Below the pieces are notes generated by a model. The model did no database searches. It had not been told where the DNA came from and worked only from the letters and a program-made list of their open reading frames with translations. Shown in pieces: positions 36,382 to 43,817 of a stretch of DNA of 64,000 bases. The stretch comes from Pseudomonas sp. (GTDB lineage: Bacteria > Pseudomonadota > Gammaproteobacteria > Pseudomonadales > Pseudomonadaceae). A program made the position numbers and the translations under genes. Position 1 is the first letter of the stretch, and the number at the start of each line of letters is the position of its first letter. The stretch covers positions 349,197 to 413,196 of the forward strand of contig NZ_PEKX01000020.1 of NCBI RefSeq assembly GCF_002796985.1. Reading direction: 5' to 3'.

Positions 36382-37458
36382 ATGCCTACAGAAACCCAGC
36401 TCCGCCTGTTGCTCGACAACCTCACCACGGCGGTGATCCTGCTCAATGCCGAGCTGCGCCTGGAGTACATGAACCCGGCGGCGGAAATGCTCCTGGCGGT
36501 CAGTGGCCAGCGCAGCCACGGGCAATTCATCAGCGAGCTGTTCACCGAATCGCCCGAGGCGCTGCAGTCGCTGCGCCAGGCGGTGGAAGAGGCACACCCC
36601 TTCACCAAGCGCGAAGCGACCCTGACCTCGCTGACCGGCCAGACCATTACCGTGGACTACGCGGTGACGCCGATCCTCGACCGCCGCGACACCCTGCTGT
36701 TGCTGGAGGTCCACCCGCGCGACCGGCTGCTGCGGATCACCAAGGAAGAGGCGCAACTGTCCAAGCAGGAAACCACCAAGCTGCTGGTGCGCGGCCTGGC
36801 CCACGAGATCAAGAATCCGCTGGGCGGCATTCGCGGTGCGGCGCAGTTGCTTGCGCGCGAGCTGCCGGACGAATCGCTCAAGGACTACACCAACGTCATC
36901 ATCGAGGAAGCAGACCGTCTGCGGAATCTGGTGGACCGCATGCTCGGCTCCAACAAGCTGCCGCAGCTCTCGGTGACCAACGTCCACGAGGTGCTGGAGC
37001 GCGTCTGTAGCCTGGTGGACGCCGAAACCCAGGGCAGCATCCCGCTGGTGCGCGACTACGACCCGAGCATCCCCGACCTGCTGATCGATCGCGAACAGAT
37101 GATCCAGGCGGTGCTGAACATCGTGCGCAACGCCATGCAGGCAATCACCGCGCAGAACGAACTCAAGCTCGGCCGCATCACCCTGCGCACCCGCACCCTG
37201 CGTCAGTTCACCATCGGCCACACGCGCCATCGCCTGGTGTGCAAGGTGGAGATCATCGACAACGGCCCGGGCATCCCGGCCGAACTGCAGGACACCATCT
37301 TCTACCCCATGGTCAGCGGCCGCGCCGACGGTACCGGGCTCGGCCTGGCCATTACCCAGAACATCATCAGCCAGCACCAGGGCTTGATCGAATGCGAGAG
37401 CCATCCCGGCCACACCGTGTTCAGTCTGTTCCTGCCCCTGGAACAAGGAGTGCATTGA
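36382..37458 (+). CDS. ntrB: Nitrogen regulation sensor kinase NtrB
   Basis: NtrB is the cytoplasmic histidine kinase/phosphatase of the nitrogen two-component system; GlnB/GlnK PII proteins bind it. The 358-residue protein has a PAS domain (residues about 8-110), the phosphorylation site His141 in GLAHEIKNPLGG and an ATPase domain with an N box (NIVRNAMQAI), G1 (DNGPGIP) and G2 (GTGLGLAI). It starts at ATG 36382; the open frame before it runs through the NtrC site. Its stop is followed two bases later by ntrC. No transmembrane helix is present. Confidence 0.95.
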   Translation: MPTETQLRLLLDNLTTAVILLNAELRLEYMNPAAEMLLAVSGQRSHGQFISELFTESPEALQSLRQAVEEAHPFTKREATLTSLTGQTITVDYAVTPILDRRDTLLLLEVHPRDRLLRITKEEAQLSKQETTKLLVRGLAHEIKNPLGGIRGAAQLLARELPDESLKDYTNVIIEEADRLRNLVDRMLGSNKLPQLSVTNVHEVLERVCSLVDAETQGSIPLVRDYDPSIPDLLIDREQMIQAVLNIVRNAMQAITAQNELKLGRITLRTRTLRQFTIGHTRHRLVCKVEIIDNGPGIPAELQDTIFYPMVSGRADGTGLGLAITQNIISQHQGLIECESHPGHTVFSLFLPLEQGVH

Positions 37459-37460
37459 CC

Positions 37461-38891
37461 ATGAGCCGATCAGAGACCGTCTGGATTGTCGACGACGACC
37501 GCTCCATCCGCTGGGTACTGGAAAAAGCCCTGCAGCAGGAAGGCATGACCACCGTCAGCTTCGACAGCGCCGACAGCGTGATGAGCCGCCTGGGCCGGCA
37601 ACAGCCGGACGTGATCATCTCCGACATCCGCATGCCCGGCGCCAGTGGCCTGGATCTGCTGGCACAGATCCGCGAAGTGCACCCGCGCCTGCCGGTGATC
37701 ATCATGACCGCGCACTCGGACCTCGACAGCGCGGTCGCGTCGTACCAGGGCGGCGCTTTCGAGTACCTGCCCAAGCCGTTCGACGTCGACGAAGCCGTCT
37801 CCCTGGTCAAGCGCGCCAACCAGCACGCCCAGGAGCAGCAGGGCCTGGAAGCGCCAGCGAACCAGACGCGCACCCCGGAAATCATCGGCGAAGCGCCGGC
37901 GATGCAGGAGGTATTCCGCGCCATCGGTCGCCTTTCACACTCCAACATCACCGTGTTGATCAATGGCGAGTCGGGCACCGGCAAGGAGCTGGTCGCCCAC
38001 GCCCTGCACCGTCACAGCCCGCGCGCGACCTCGCCGTTCATTGCGCTGAACATGGCGGCGATTCCCAAGGACCTGATGGAATCCGAGCTGTTCGGCCACG
38101 AGAAAGGCGCCTTCACCGGCGCGGCCAACCAGCGGCGCGGCCGCTTCGAGCAGGCCGATGGCGGCTCGCTGTTCCTCGACGAGATCGGCGACATGCCGGC
38201 CGACACCCAGACCCGCCTGCTGCGCGTGCTGGCCGATGGCGAGTTCTACCGCGTGGGTGGCCACACTCCGGTGAAGGTGGACGTGCGGATCATTGCCGCG
38301 ACGCACCAGAACCTGGAAAACCTGGTGCGCGAGGGCAAGTTCCGTGAAGACCTGTTCCACCGCCTGAACGTCATCCGCGTGCATATCCCGCGCCTGGCCG
38401 ACCGACGTGAGGACATCCCGGCGCTGGCCCGGCACTTCCTCGCCCGCGCTGCGCAGGAGCTGGCCGTGGAGCCCAAGCTGCTCAAGCCGGAAACCGAGGA
38501 CTACCTCAAGCACCTCGGCTGGCCGGGCAACGTGCGCCAGCTGGAGAACACCTGCCGCTGGATCACCGTCATGGCTTCCGGCCGCGAGGTCCACATCGAC
38601 GACCTGCCGCCGGAGCTGATGACCCAGCCGCAGGACAGCGTACCGGCCGCGAACTGGGAACAGGCCCTGCGCCACTGGGCCGACCAGGCGCTGGGGCGCG
38701 GGCAGTCCAGCCTGCTGGATACCGCCGTGCCGGCTTTCGAGCGGATCATGATCGAGACCGCGCTCAAGCACACCGCCGGCCGCCGCCGCGATGCCGCCGT
38801 GCTGCTGGGCTGGGGGCGCAACACCCTGACCCGCAAGATCAAGGAACTGGGCATGAAAATCGACGGCCCGGACGACGACGGCGAGGACTGA
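37461..38891 (+). CDS. ntrC: Nitrogen regulator NtrC, sigma-54 activator
   Basis: The 476-residue response regulator has a receiver domain with Asp55 (IISDIRMPG), an AAA+ domain with Walker A GESGTGKE (169-176), the sigma-54-contacting GAFTGA loop (216-221), Walker B LFLDEIGD and the arginine-finger region, and a C-terminal Fis-type helix-turn-helix (RRRDAAVLLGWGRNTLTRKIKEL). It activates glnA, and by known pseudomonad biology hut and ammonium/amino-acid uptake genes. The NtrC palindromes at 30850 and 36199 in this window are likely targets. A terminator follows. Confidence 0.96.
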   Translation: MSRSETVWIVDDDRSIRWVLEKALQQEGMTTVSFDSADSVMSRLGRQQPDVIISDIRMPGASGLDLLAQIREVHPRLPVIIMTAHSDLDSAVASYQGGAFEYLPKPFDVDEAVSLVKRANQHAQEQQGLEAPANQTRTPEIIGEAPAMQEVFRAIGRLSHSNITVLINGESGTGKELVAHALHRHSPRATSPFIALNMAAIPKDLMESELFGHEKGAFTGAANQRRGRFEQADGGSLFLDEIGDMPADTQTRLLRVLADGEFYRVGGHTPVKVDVRIIAATHQNLENLVREGKFREDLFHRLNVIRVHIPRLADRREDIPALARHFLARAAQELAVEPKLLKPETEDYLKHLGWPGNVRQLENTCRWITVMASGREVHIDDLPPELMTQPQDSVPAANWEQALRHWADQALGRGQSSLLDTAVPAFERIMIETALKHTAGRRRDAAVLLGWGRNTLTRKIKELGMKIDGPDDDGED

Positions 38892-38903
38892 AGTACTTCC
38901 ACG

Positions 38904-38931
38904 AAAAAGGGGCCGAGAGGCCCCTTTTTTT
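38904..38931 (+). terminator. Intrinsic terminator of ntrC
   Basis: AAGGGGCC-GAGA-GGCCCCTT with a seven-base T run, 12 bases after the ntrC stop. Confidence 0.92.
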
Positions 38932-38945
38932 GCTCACGGCTCTTC

Positions 38946-39023
38946 GTAGGAGCGAGCTTGCTCGCGAATGGACTCGACGGCCGGTAGTGGAGTTGAACGG
39001 TTCGCGAGCAGGCTCGCTCCTAC
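38946..39023. repeat. REP-type inverted pair (family A)
   Basis: GTAGGAGCGAGCTTGCTCGC at 38946 faces TTCGCGAGCAGGCTCGCTCC at 39001. The gap 38892-39292 (401 bases) contains this, the ntrC terminator and two DnaA-box-like sequences, but no gene. Confidence 0.85.
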
Positions 39024-39095
39024 CCAAACGGCCCAGAGCCGAGAGCAACACTCAACACGAGCAGTCACAATCCCGCAACATCCATCCCCAGAGCC

Positions 39096-39229
39096 TGTGG
39101 ATAACCCTGTGCACGGAACGGGGAAAGAACGTGCTACAGCCCAGAGCACGCACGGTCTGCGGGTTTGCGTGGTTTCTGTGCAGGAAATTCCAGCTTGCCC
39201 ACATCCACTGTGTGCCCGCCTGTGGATAA
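39096..39229. other. Two perfect DnaA-box 9-mers
   Basis: TGTGGATAA, the reverse complement of the consensus TTATCCACA, occurs at 39096-39104 and 39221-39229, both in the same orientation. A third copy in the context CTGTGGATAACTCTG is at 63969-63977. Two perfect copies in 135 bases is more than chance would suggest, but other origin features such as an AT-rich unwinding region are not visible. Confidence 0.55.
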
Positions 39230-39292
39230 GCTTGGGGCAAGCTGCTGCGCCACCCGCCTGGCGCGGGTTTGCGCGGGTCGATCAGAAAACAC

Positions 39293-39754
39293 TCAATCCA
39301 GGGTGAAGCCGTGCTGACGCCAGGCTTCGTAAACGGTCACGGCCACGGTGTTGGACAGGTTCAGGCTTCGGCAGCCCGGGCGCATTGGCAGGCGCACGCG
39401 ATGCTCCGGCGGCAAGGCATCGCGCACCTCCTCGGGCAGGCCCCGGCTTTCCGGGCCGAACAGGAAGGCGTCGCCGCGCTGGTAGGCCACTTCATGGAAT
39501 GGCTGCGAACCCTTGGTGGTGAAGGCGAACACACGCGGCTGGCCGAGTTGCTCCAGGCATTCCTCGAGGCTCGCGTAGCGGCGCACGCTGGCGTACTCGT
39601 GGTAATCCAGCCCGGCGCGGCGCAGGCGCTTGTCGTCCAGCTCGAAGCCCAGCGGCTCGATCAGGTGCAGGCTGCAGCCCGCATTGGCGCACAGCCTGAT
39701 AATGTTGCCGGTGTTGGGGGGGATTTCCGGTTGAAAAAGGATTACGTGGAACAT
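39293..39754 (-). CDS. trmL: tRNA (cytidine/uridine-2'-O)-methyltransferase TrmL
   Basis: TrmL methylates the ribose of position 34 in some leucine tRNAs. The 153-residue protein is a minimal SPOUT (trefoil-knot) methyltransferase: FQPEIPPNTGNIIRLCANAG near the N-terminus, LFGPESRGLP near residue 97 and the knot motif LNLSNTVAVTVYEA near 130. The start at 39754 is used; the long open frame upstream crosses repeats and is not coding. It diverges from the small membrane-anchored gene at 39807. Confidence 0.93.
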   Translation of the reverse strand: MFHVILFQPEIPPNTGNIIRLCANAGCSLHLIEPLGFELDDKRLRRAGLDYHEYASVRRYASLEECLEQLGQPRVFAFTTKGSQPFHEVAYQRGDAFLFGPESRGLPEEVRDALPPEHRVRLPMRPGCRSLNLSNTVAVTVYEAWRQHGFTLD

Positions 39755-39806
39755 GCAGCGCTCCGAGCCTGAGAACGGCGGGCATTCTACCTCCGCCAAG
39801 GAGCAA

Positions 39807-40205
39807 ATGCGGCCCAGGCCCTGGCTGAAGGTGCTGGTATCGCTGTGTGTGCTCGGCCTGCTGCTGGGCCTGATGCTCGGCCGCCTGGTCAATCCGCCGC
39901 ACGCGGGGCCACCGCAGATCCTTGCCGTAGAGCCCTCTGCCGATGGCTTGGTGCTCACCCTGGACGCGCAGCCCGGCGTTCGTGCCGGCCATCTGGACGG
40001 CGCCCTGGCGGTGCAGATCGACGCCAGCGGCAAGGCCCAGCAAGGCCAGTTGCGGATCGGCGATGCGCCGGTGCGCTGGAAGCTGGAGCCAAGGGAGCGC
40101 GGGGTTCTGCTGACACTGCTGTCGACCCGGCGCCTGCAGGGCACCTGGGACAGCGCCGAGGTCGGTGGCCGGTGGCGGCTGACCATCAGCACGCGGCCCG
40201 AATAA
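39807..40205 (+). CDS. Hypothetical membrane-anchored protein
   Basis: A 132-residue protein. A basic start, MRPRPWLK, is followed by one transmembrane helix (VLVSLCVLGLLLGLMLGRLV, about 9-28) and a small mostly beta periplasmic region (PQILAVEPSADGLVLTLDAQ ... GGRWRLTISTR) that alternates hydrophobic residues as an Ig-like or lipocalin-like sheet would. AAGGAG lies close to the ATG at 39807. I do not recognise the family. Its stop codon overlaps the first copy of the 43-bp repeat. Function is unknown. Confidence 0.75.
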   Translation: MRPRPWLKVLVSLCVLGLLLGLMLGRLVNPPHAGPPQILAVEPSADGLVLTLDAQPGVRAGHLDGALAVQIDASGKAQQGQLRIGDAPVRWKLEPRERGVLLTLLSTRRLQGTWDSAEVGGRWRLTISTRPE

Positions 40206-40414
40206 AAGCGGGGTTTTCCCGGCCTGCCTGGTCCGGGGCCCCGAAGCGGGAAGCGAACCCTCCGAGTGGGAGGGTCGCGGGCATAAAAGAGGGGTTTACC
40301 CGGCCTGCCTGTACCAGGACCCCTGAACCGGCTGCGACGGCCACCACTTCGGGCGACACGCTCGCAAGTTGTAAAAGAGGGGTTACCCAGCCTGCCTGTA
40401 CCGAGGCCCCTGAA
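40204..40414. repeat. Three direct copies of a structured 43-bp repeat
   Basis: Copies at 40204-40245, 40285-40327 and 40373-40414 share AAAAG-NGGGGTTT-ACCCGGCCTGCCTG followed by TACC(A/G)GG-CCCC. The periods are 81 and 88 bases; the spacers are unrelated. The outer arms pair: CGGGG with CCCCG in copy 1, AGGGG with CCCCT in copies 2 and 3, a compensatory change. The gap 40206-40798 (593 bases) contains these, a family D element and the secB terminator, and no supported gene. Confidence 0.75.
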
Positions 40415-40648
40415 ATTGCTGTTGTCAGGGGTATTGCAGAGGGCGTGCCAAGATTGTTCAAAGGGCCACCAGCTTCGATTCGAATCCACCCCATGACTGG
40501 CTGAAAGCCCCGCAGCCAAAGGCCTCCATGGATATCCAAATCCGTTCGAAGCAGCGCACGTCAGCGTCTGCGCCGGGGATTCCAGGGTCTCTCCACCGCG
40601 CCGCCTCTTGCGCCCTGCTAGTGCGCACGCACCAAACTTGAACGTCGC

Positions 40649-40719
40649 GCAGGAGCGGACTCTGTCCGCGACAGGTTCGCATCACGCCGGATGCCATCGC
40701 GGACGGAGTCCGCTCCTAC
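40649..40719. repeat. REP-like inverted pair, GGAGCGGACTC type (family D)
   Basis: GCAGGAGCGGACTCTGTCCG at 40649 faces CGGACGGAGTCCGCTCCTAC ending at 40719. Its outer CTCCTAC is shared with family A, but the core differs (GCGGACTCNGTCCGC instead of GCGAGC..GCTCGC). Confidence 0.75.
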
Positions 40720-40754
40720 GCCCAGGCTCGACCTCGGCAGCAAACGCCAGACAA

Positions 40755-40781
40755 AGAAAAAGGCGCCCGAAGGCGCCTTTC
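40755..40781 (-). terminator. Intrinsic terminator of secB
   Basis: On the minus strand, AAAGGCGCC-TTCG-GGCGCCTTT is followed by TTCTTT, 18 bases after the secB stop. Confidence 0.9.
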
Positions 40782-40798
40782 TCGTTCGGCGTCAGTGA

Positions 40799-41281
40799 TT
40801 ACTGGGCCGGGATCTCGCCGGATGCCTGCATGCGGGCGAGTTCCTGCGCGTACAGCGCATCGAAGTTCACCGGGGACAGCATCAGCGCCGGGAAGGAGCC
40901 ACGGACAACCAGGCTGTCCAGGGTTTCACGGGCGTACGGGAAGAGGATGTTCGGGCAGAAGGCGCCCAGGGTGTGGCTCATGCTGGAAGCGTCCAGACCC
41001 TTGATCAGGAAGATGCCGGCCTGCTGCACTTCAACGATGAAAGCGGTTTCCTCGTTGTTCTTCACGGTCACCGAAACGGTCAGGACCACTTCGTAGAAGT
41101 CGCCATCGAGCTGCTTCTGACGGGTGTTGAGGTCCATGGCGATGCTCGGCTGCCACTCCTGACGGAAGATTTCCGGAGCCTTGGGGGCCTCGAAGGAGAG
41201 GTCGCGCACGTAGATGCGCTGCAGCGAGAACTGCGGGTTGTTGTCTTGTTCGGCTGCGCCGTTGCTGGCTTGTTCAGTCAT
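40799..41281 (-). CDS. secB: Protein-export chaperone SecB
   Basis: SecB is a tetrameric cytoplasmic chaperone that holds preproteins unfolded and delivers them to SecA. The 160-residue product has the family core, QRIYVRDLSFEAPKAPEIF (near 21-39), the acidic SecA-binding stretch and the peptide groove strands, VVLTVSVTVKNNEETAFIVE (near 66-85) and GAFCPNILFPYARE (near 105-118). It is the third gene of a yibN-grxC-secB set that is also found in enterics. It is intact, and a strong terminator follows. Confidence 0.96.
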   Translation of the reverse strand: MTEQASNGAAEQDNNPQFSLQRIYVRDLSFEAPKAPEIFRQEWQPSIAMDLNTRQKQLDGDFYEVVLTVSVTVKNNEETAFIVEVQQAGIFLIKGLDASSMSHTLGAFCPNILFPYARETLDSLVVRGSFPALMLSPVNFDALYAQELARMQASGEIPAQ

Positions 41282-41318
41282 TTCGGGACCTTCTTGTGCA
41301 TCGTTTCAGAATGAGGGA

Positions 41319-41573
41319 TTACGCCGAGAGCAGCGTATCCAGCTTGCCCGCGCGTTCCAGCGCGTAAAGATCGTCGCAGCCGCCGATGTGGGTTCCGTCG
41401 ATCCAGATCTGCGGCACCGAAGTGCGACCCGCCTTGCTGGCCATCTCGGCGCGCACGCCAGGCTTGCCGTCCACGGTGATTTCCTCGTAGGCGACACCCT
41501 TCTTGTCCAGCAGGGCCTTGGCGCGGATGCAATAAGGGCACCACGCGCTGGTGTAGATCAAGGTCGACGACAT
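41319..41573 (-). CDS. grxC: Glutaredoxin 3
   Basis: A small thiol-disulfide oxidoreductase of 84 residues that uses glutathione. It shows the dithiol active site Cys12-Pro-Tyr-Cys15 in SAWCPYCIRAK, the cis-Pro loop TSVPQIWIDG (near 51-60) and GGCDDLYAL (near 64-72) for glutathione binding, a complete glutaredoxin fold. It starts one base after the upstream yibN stop and precedes secB by 37 bases, so the three genes form one operon. Confidence 0.95.
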   Translation of the reverse strand: MSSTLIYTSAWCPYCIRAKALLDKKGVAYEEITVDGKPGVRAEMASKAGRTSVPQIWIDGTHIGGCDDLYALERAGKLDTLLSA

Positions 41574-41574
41574 C

Positions 41575-41997
41575 TCACTTCACCAGGGGCAGGTTGTCAC
41601 CACGCCAGCTGCCGATACCACCGGAGAGCTTGGCAGCGTTGTAACCGGCCTTCTGCAGCACGCTGCACCAGGTGCCCGCGTGCTGGCCCATGCCGTCGAC
41701 CACGATGAGGGTCTTGGCCTTGTGCTTGTCCAGCTCGCTCATGCGGGCGTTCAGCTTGTCCGCCGGGATGTTCAGTGCACCGACGATGTGGCCGGCGGTG
41801 AACTCCTTGGCCGGGCGGATATCCAGCACGACAGCCTGCTCGGCGTTGACCATGGCGGTCAGCTCGCGGGTGGACAGCGCGCGGCCGCCCTTGCGCATTT
41901 CGTGCAGGGCCAGCAGCACCAGCAGGATGACCAGGGCCCCCACCAGCAGGTAATGGTGGGTGGCGAATTCGATCAAACGAGGAAGAAATGAAGGCAT
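41575..41997 (-). CDS. yibN: YibN-type membrane-anchored rhodanese-like protein
   Basis: A 140-residue protein: one N-terminal transmembrane helix (YLLVGALVILLVLLALHEM, about 16-34) and a cytoplasmic rhodanese fold (LSTRELTAMV, AVVLDIRPAKEFTAGHIVGA, GGIGSWRGDNLP). The active-site loop reads IVVDGMGQHAGTWC, with Asp-Gly where sulfurtransferases have Cys; the only nearby Cys is nine residues later. The E. coli YibN loop has the same Asp, and the gene order yibN-grxC-secB is the same, so orthology is likely. It is therefore unlikely to be a standard sulfurtransferase. ATG 41997 was chosen; the frame extends 31 codons further. Confidence 0.88.
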   Translation of the reverse strand: MPSFLPRLIEFATHHYLLVGALVILLVLLALHEMRKGGRALSTRELTAMVNAEQAVVLDIRPAKEFTAGHIVGALNIPADKLNARMSELDKHKAKTLIVVDGMGQHAGTWCSVLQKAGYNAAKLSGGIGSWRGDNLPLVK

Positions 41998-42143
41998 GGC
42001 ACAGGACATCCAGACGTAAAAATGCCGGCCAGTATACACGCGCGTATCTGACGGCTGTACCCTGCGAATCATGGCGTCTGTCGGCACCAACCGGTAAAAT
42101 GTCGGTCCTTTTCTGACCCCTATTCTCGGAAAGAGCCGTACCT

Positions 42144-43679
42144 ATGACTGCAACGCGCAAACCGCTGGTCCTGATCATCCTGGACGGCTTCGGCCATAGC
42201 GATAGCCCTGAATTCAACGCCATCTACGCCGCGAAGAAGCCCAACTGGGACCGCCTGCTGGCCAGCCAGCCGCACGGCCTGATCTCCGGCTCGGGCATGG
42301 ACGTCGGCCTGCCTGACGGGCAGATGGGCAATTCCGAGGTGGGCCACATGAACCTGGGCGCCGGCCGTGTCGTCTACCAGGACTTCACCCGCGTGACCAA
42401 GGCCATCCGCGACGGCGAATTCTTCCACAACCCGGTACTGACCGGCGCAGTGGACAAGGCCGCCGGCGCCGGCAAGGCCGTGCACATCCTCGGCCTGCTC
42501 TCCGATGGCGGCGTGCACAGCCACCAGGATCACCTGATCGCCATGGCCGAACTGGCCGCGCAGCGTGGCGCGCAGAAGATCTACCTGCACGCCTTCCTCG
42601 ACGGCCGCGACACCCCGCCCAGGAGCGCCGAGCCGTCGCTGAAACTGCTCGACGACGCCTTCGCCCGCATCGGCAAGGGCCGCACCGCCAGCATCATTGG
42701 CCGCTATTTCGCCATGGACCGCGACAACCGCTGGGACCGCGTCGAAGCCGCCTACAACCTGATCACCGACGGCACCGCCGAATTCACCGCCGACACTGCC
42801 GTGGGCGCGTTGAACGCAGCCTATGAGCGCGGCGAGAGCGACGAATTCGTCAAAGCCACCCGCATCGGCGCACAAGTACGCGTGGAAGACGGCGACGCCG
42901 TGGTCTTCATGAACTTCCGTGCCGACCGCGCCCGCGAACTTTCGCGCGCTTTCGTCGAGCCGGGCTTCAAGGAATTCCCGCGCCAGCGCGAGCTGCACCT
43001 GGCCGAGTACGTGATGCTGACCCAGTACGCAGCGAGCATCCCGGCGCCCAGCGCGTTCAAGCCTGAATCCCTGAACAACGTCCTGGGCGAGTACCTGGCC
43101 AAGAACGGCAAGACCCAGCTGCGCATCGCCGAAACCGAGAAGTACGCCCATGTGACCTTCTTCTTCTCCGGCGGCCGCGAAGAGCCGTTCGAAGGCGAAG
43201 AACGCATCCTCATCCCGTCGCCCAAGGTCGCCACCTACGATCTGCAGCCGGAAATGAGCGCGCCGGAAGTTACCGACAAGATCGTCGACGCCATCGAAAA
43301 CCAGCGCTTCGACGTGATCATCGTCAACTACGCCAACGGCGACATGGTCGGCCACACCGGCGTGTTCGATGCCGCGGTGAAAGCCGTCGAGTGCCTGGAT
43401 ACCTGCGTCGGTCGGATTGTCGAGGCGCTGGACAAGGTCGACGGCGAAGCCCTGATCACTGCCGACCACGGCAACGTCGAGCAGATGGAAGACGCCATGA
43501 CCGGCCAGGCGCACACCGCGCACACCTGCGAGCCGGTGCCGTTCGTCTATGTCGGCAAGCGCAAACTGGCCATTCGTGAAGGCGGCGTGCTCGCTGACGT
43601 GGCCCCGACCCTGCTGAATCTGATGGGTCTGGAGCAGCCAAAAGAGATGACCGGCAAGTCGATCATCACCCTGCTTTAA
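42144..43679 (+). CDS. gpmI: 2,3-bisphosphoglycerate-independent phosphoglycerate mutase
   Basis: GpmI interconverts 3- and 2-phosphoglycerate in glycolysis and gluconeogenesis using Mn2+. The 511-residue protein has the alkaline-phosphatase core with LIILDGFG (Asp in the metal site, near residue 14), the nucleophile Ser64 in GQMGNSEVGHMN, the HIDGRD-like HAFLDGRDTPP (near 153), DNRWDR (near 195) and the late metal His/Asp in TADHGNVEQM (near 445). It diverges from yibN. The next genes, envC, ctpA and a yibQ-like gene, keep the enteric order. Confidence 0.97.
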   Translation: MTATRKPLVLIILDGFGHSDSPEFNAIYAAKKPNWDRLLASQPHGLISGSGMDVGLPDGQMGNSEVGHMNLGAGRVVYQDFTRVTKAIRDGEFFHNPVLTGAVDKAAGAGKAVHILGLLSDGGVHSHQDHLIAMAELAAQRGAQKIYLHAFLDGRDTPPRSAEPSLKLLDDAFARIGKGRTASIIGRYFAMDRDNRWDRVEAAYNLITDGTAEFTADTAVGALNAAYERGESDEFVKATRIGAQVRVEDGDAVVFMNFRADRARELSRAFVEPGFKEFPRQRELHLAEYVMLTQYAASIPAPSAFKPESLNNVLGEYLAKNGKTQLRIAETEKYAHVTFFFSGGREEPFEGEERILIPSPKVATYDLQPEMSAPEVTDKIVDAIENQRFDVIIVNYANGDMVGHTGVFDAAVKAVECLDTCVGRIVEALDKVDGEALITADHGNVEQMEDAMTGQAHTAHTCEPVPFVYVGKRKLAIREGGVLADVAPTLLNLMGLEQPKEMTGKSIITLL

Positions 43680-43727
43680 GGGTGACGATTCGACGGGAAC
43701 GTGAGCCAGCTCCCGTCGGTCAGAGCA

Positions 43728-43763
43728 AACGCCCCACGCCATGCGGCCTGGGGCGTTTTTTTT
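43728..43763 (+). terminator. Intrinsic terminator of gpmI
   Basis: AACGCCCCACGCC-ATGC-GGCCTGGGGCGTT, with one mismatch in the stem, followed by eight T. A second palindrome without a T run, CGACGGGA/TCCCGTCG at 43691-43717, lies just before it. Confidence 0.88.
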
Positions 43764-43817
43764 AACGCCCGCCACGGGCATACTAGCCCGGTCCAGAATC
43801 CAGGTGCCCGCCACCCA

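Noticed and set aside
40204..40414. Short CRISPR array
   Set aside because: Only three copies, internal divergence, unequal spacers of about 39 and 45 bases, and no cas genes in the window.
39754..40519. Upstream extension of trmL through the repeat region
   Set aside because: The family starts at MFHVILFQPEIPPN; the extension translates the 43-bp repeats as repeated Gly/Arg/Pro-rich units and overlaps the divergent gene.
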